DNA of 64,000 nucleotides from Paenibacillus sp. An7 (GTDB taxonomy: Bacteria; Bacillota; Bacilli; Paenibacillales; Paenibacillaceae): the NCBI RefSeq assembly GCF_009870785.1, contig NZ_WTWX01000001.1, positions 1 to 64,000 on the forward strand, in the 5' to 3' direction. Shown here piece by piece: positions 63,609 through 64,000 of the stretch; position 1 is the stretch's first letter; each line of letters begins with the position of its first letter. The notes beneath the pieces were generated by a model. That model did no database searches. It had not been told where the DNA came from and saw nothing but the letters and a program-made list of their open reading frames with translations. The position numbers were made by a program, and so were the translations under genes.

Positions 63609-64000
63609 ATGTATACAGAATTGGAAGGCAAAACAGTCATCATTACGGGTGCATCTACGGGATTAGGAAAAGCAATGGCACTAAGATTCGGCCGGGAGAA
63701 AGCAAATGTAGTCATTAATTATCACAGCAAAGAAGAAAACGTGAAAGAAATCATTCAAGAAATCGTCCAAAATGGAGGCCGTGCGATCAGTCAGAAAGGC
63801 GACGTTTCAAAAGAAGAGGATATAAAAGCACTGATACAAAGCGCACACGAAAGCTTTGGGTCAGTTGATATTTGGGTTAATAATGCGGGAATTGAGAACG
63901 AAGTTCCATCGGAAGAAATGACACTCGAGAACTGGAAAGAAGTAATGGATGTAAATCTGACCGGTACCTTCTTAGGATGCCGTGAAGCGATCAGTTACAT
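63609..64000 (+). CDS. SDR oxidoreductase, glucose 1-dehydrogenase-like, cut by window edge
   Basis: The first 130 residues are present. Rossmann motif TGASTGLGK (residues 14-22), INYHSKEE coenzyme-specificity loop, VNNAGIENEVP, and NWKEVMDVNLTGTFLG. The pattern matches Bacillus glucose 1-dehydrogenase (Gdh). AGGAGG ends 5 bases before ATG. The catalytic Tyr-x-x-x-Lys lies beyond the right edge. Confidence 0.88.
   Translation, partial: MYTELEGKTVIITGASTGLGKAMALRFGREKANVVINYHSKEENVKEIIQEIVQNGGRAISQKGDVSKEEDIKALIQSAHESFGSVDIWVNNAGIENEVPSEEMTLENWKEVMDVNLTGTFLGCREAISY

Overview
The window looks like a Paenibacillus-type chromosome (Bacillales, low to moderate GC). Pointers are the YesM/YesN sensor-regulator pairs next to sugar ABC transporters, a stalk-domain (copper amine oxidase N-terminal-like) secreted protein, a piece of an S-layer homology domain, a GH5 cellulase, PyrR-type attenuation and strong AGGAGG ribosome binding sites. 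Most genes lie on the minus strand. The left edge cuts a 5S rRNA; the right edge cuts a glucose-1-dehydrogenase-like gene. I saw no CRISPR array, tRNA, prophage or intact insertion sequence.

Layout. 1-1.2 kb: 5S rRNA start, truncated stalk protein, small membrane protein. 1.4-4.2 kb: cytosine salvage operon codB-codA behind a PyrR attenuator. 4.4-5.8 kb: a KAS III-like synthase with a small STAS-like protein. 6-7.3 kb: an ECF sigma factor fused to an apparently dead gluzincin domain. 7.5-9.2 kb: ArsR-DsbA-metallo-beta-lactamase operon. 9.4-12.5 kb: LysR relic, aldo/keto reductase, small lipoprotein, NUDIX hydrolase, amidase relic. 12.5-22.9 kb: a galactofuranose-type ABC operon (ytfQ, ytfR, ytfT, yjfF and a second binding protein) divergent from a histidine kinase, a YesN regulator and a frameshifted sugar-binding lipoprotein. 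23-25.4 kb: SLH relic and a GH5 cellulase with promoter and cre-like site. 25.4-32.7 kb: ABC-F protein, zincin-like protein, leucine-rich-repeat protein and large SF1 helicase. 32.9-37.4 kb: MetE-like enzyme, YitT membrane protein, P-loop protein, DUF3221 lipoprotein. 37.4-41 kb: MocR regulator, D-Ala-D-Ala ligase, aminotransferase. 41-53 kb: phosphodiesterase lipoprotein, NAD epimerase, DUF2339, CPBP protease, a MerR operon with a 19-bp-spacer promoter, MarR with a frameshifted FUSC protein, MFS transporter. 53.5-61 kb: a second sensor-regulator plus CUT1 sugar ABC transporter lacking its own ATPase, with a polysaccharide deacetylase at the end. 61-64 kb: small membrane proteins, class II fructose-bisphosphatase glpX, and the SDR at the edge.

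Theme: extracellular sugar sensing and uptake (two sensor-regulator/ABC clusters, a cellulase, cre-like sites) beside cell-envelope, stress and salvage genes. Several genes carry single-base frameshifts, and three genes appear to start at AUA or CUG. The items most worth follow-up are the SF1 helicase with its coupled LRR protein, the sigma factor with a pseudo-peptidase domain, the KAS III/STAS pair, and the unusual start codons.
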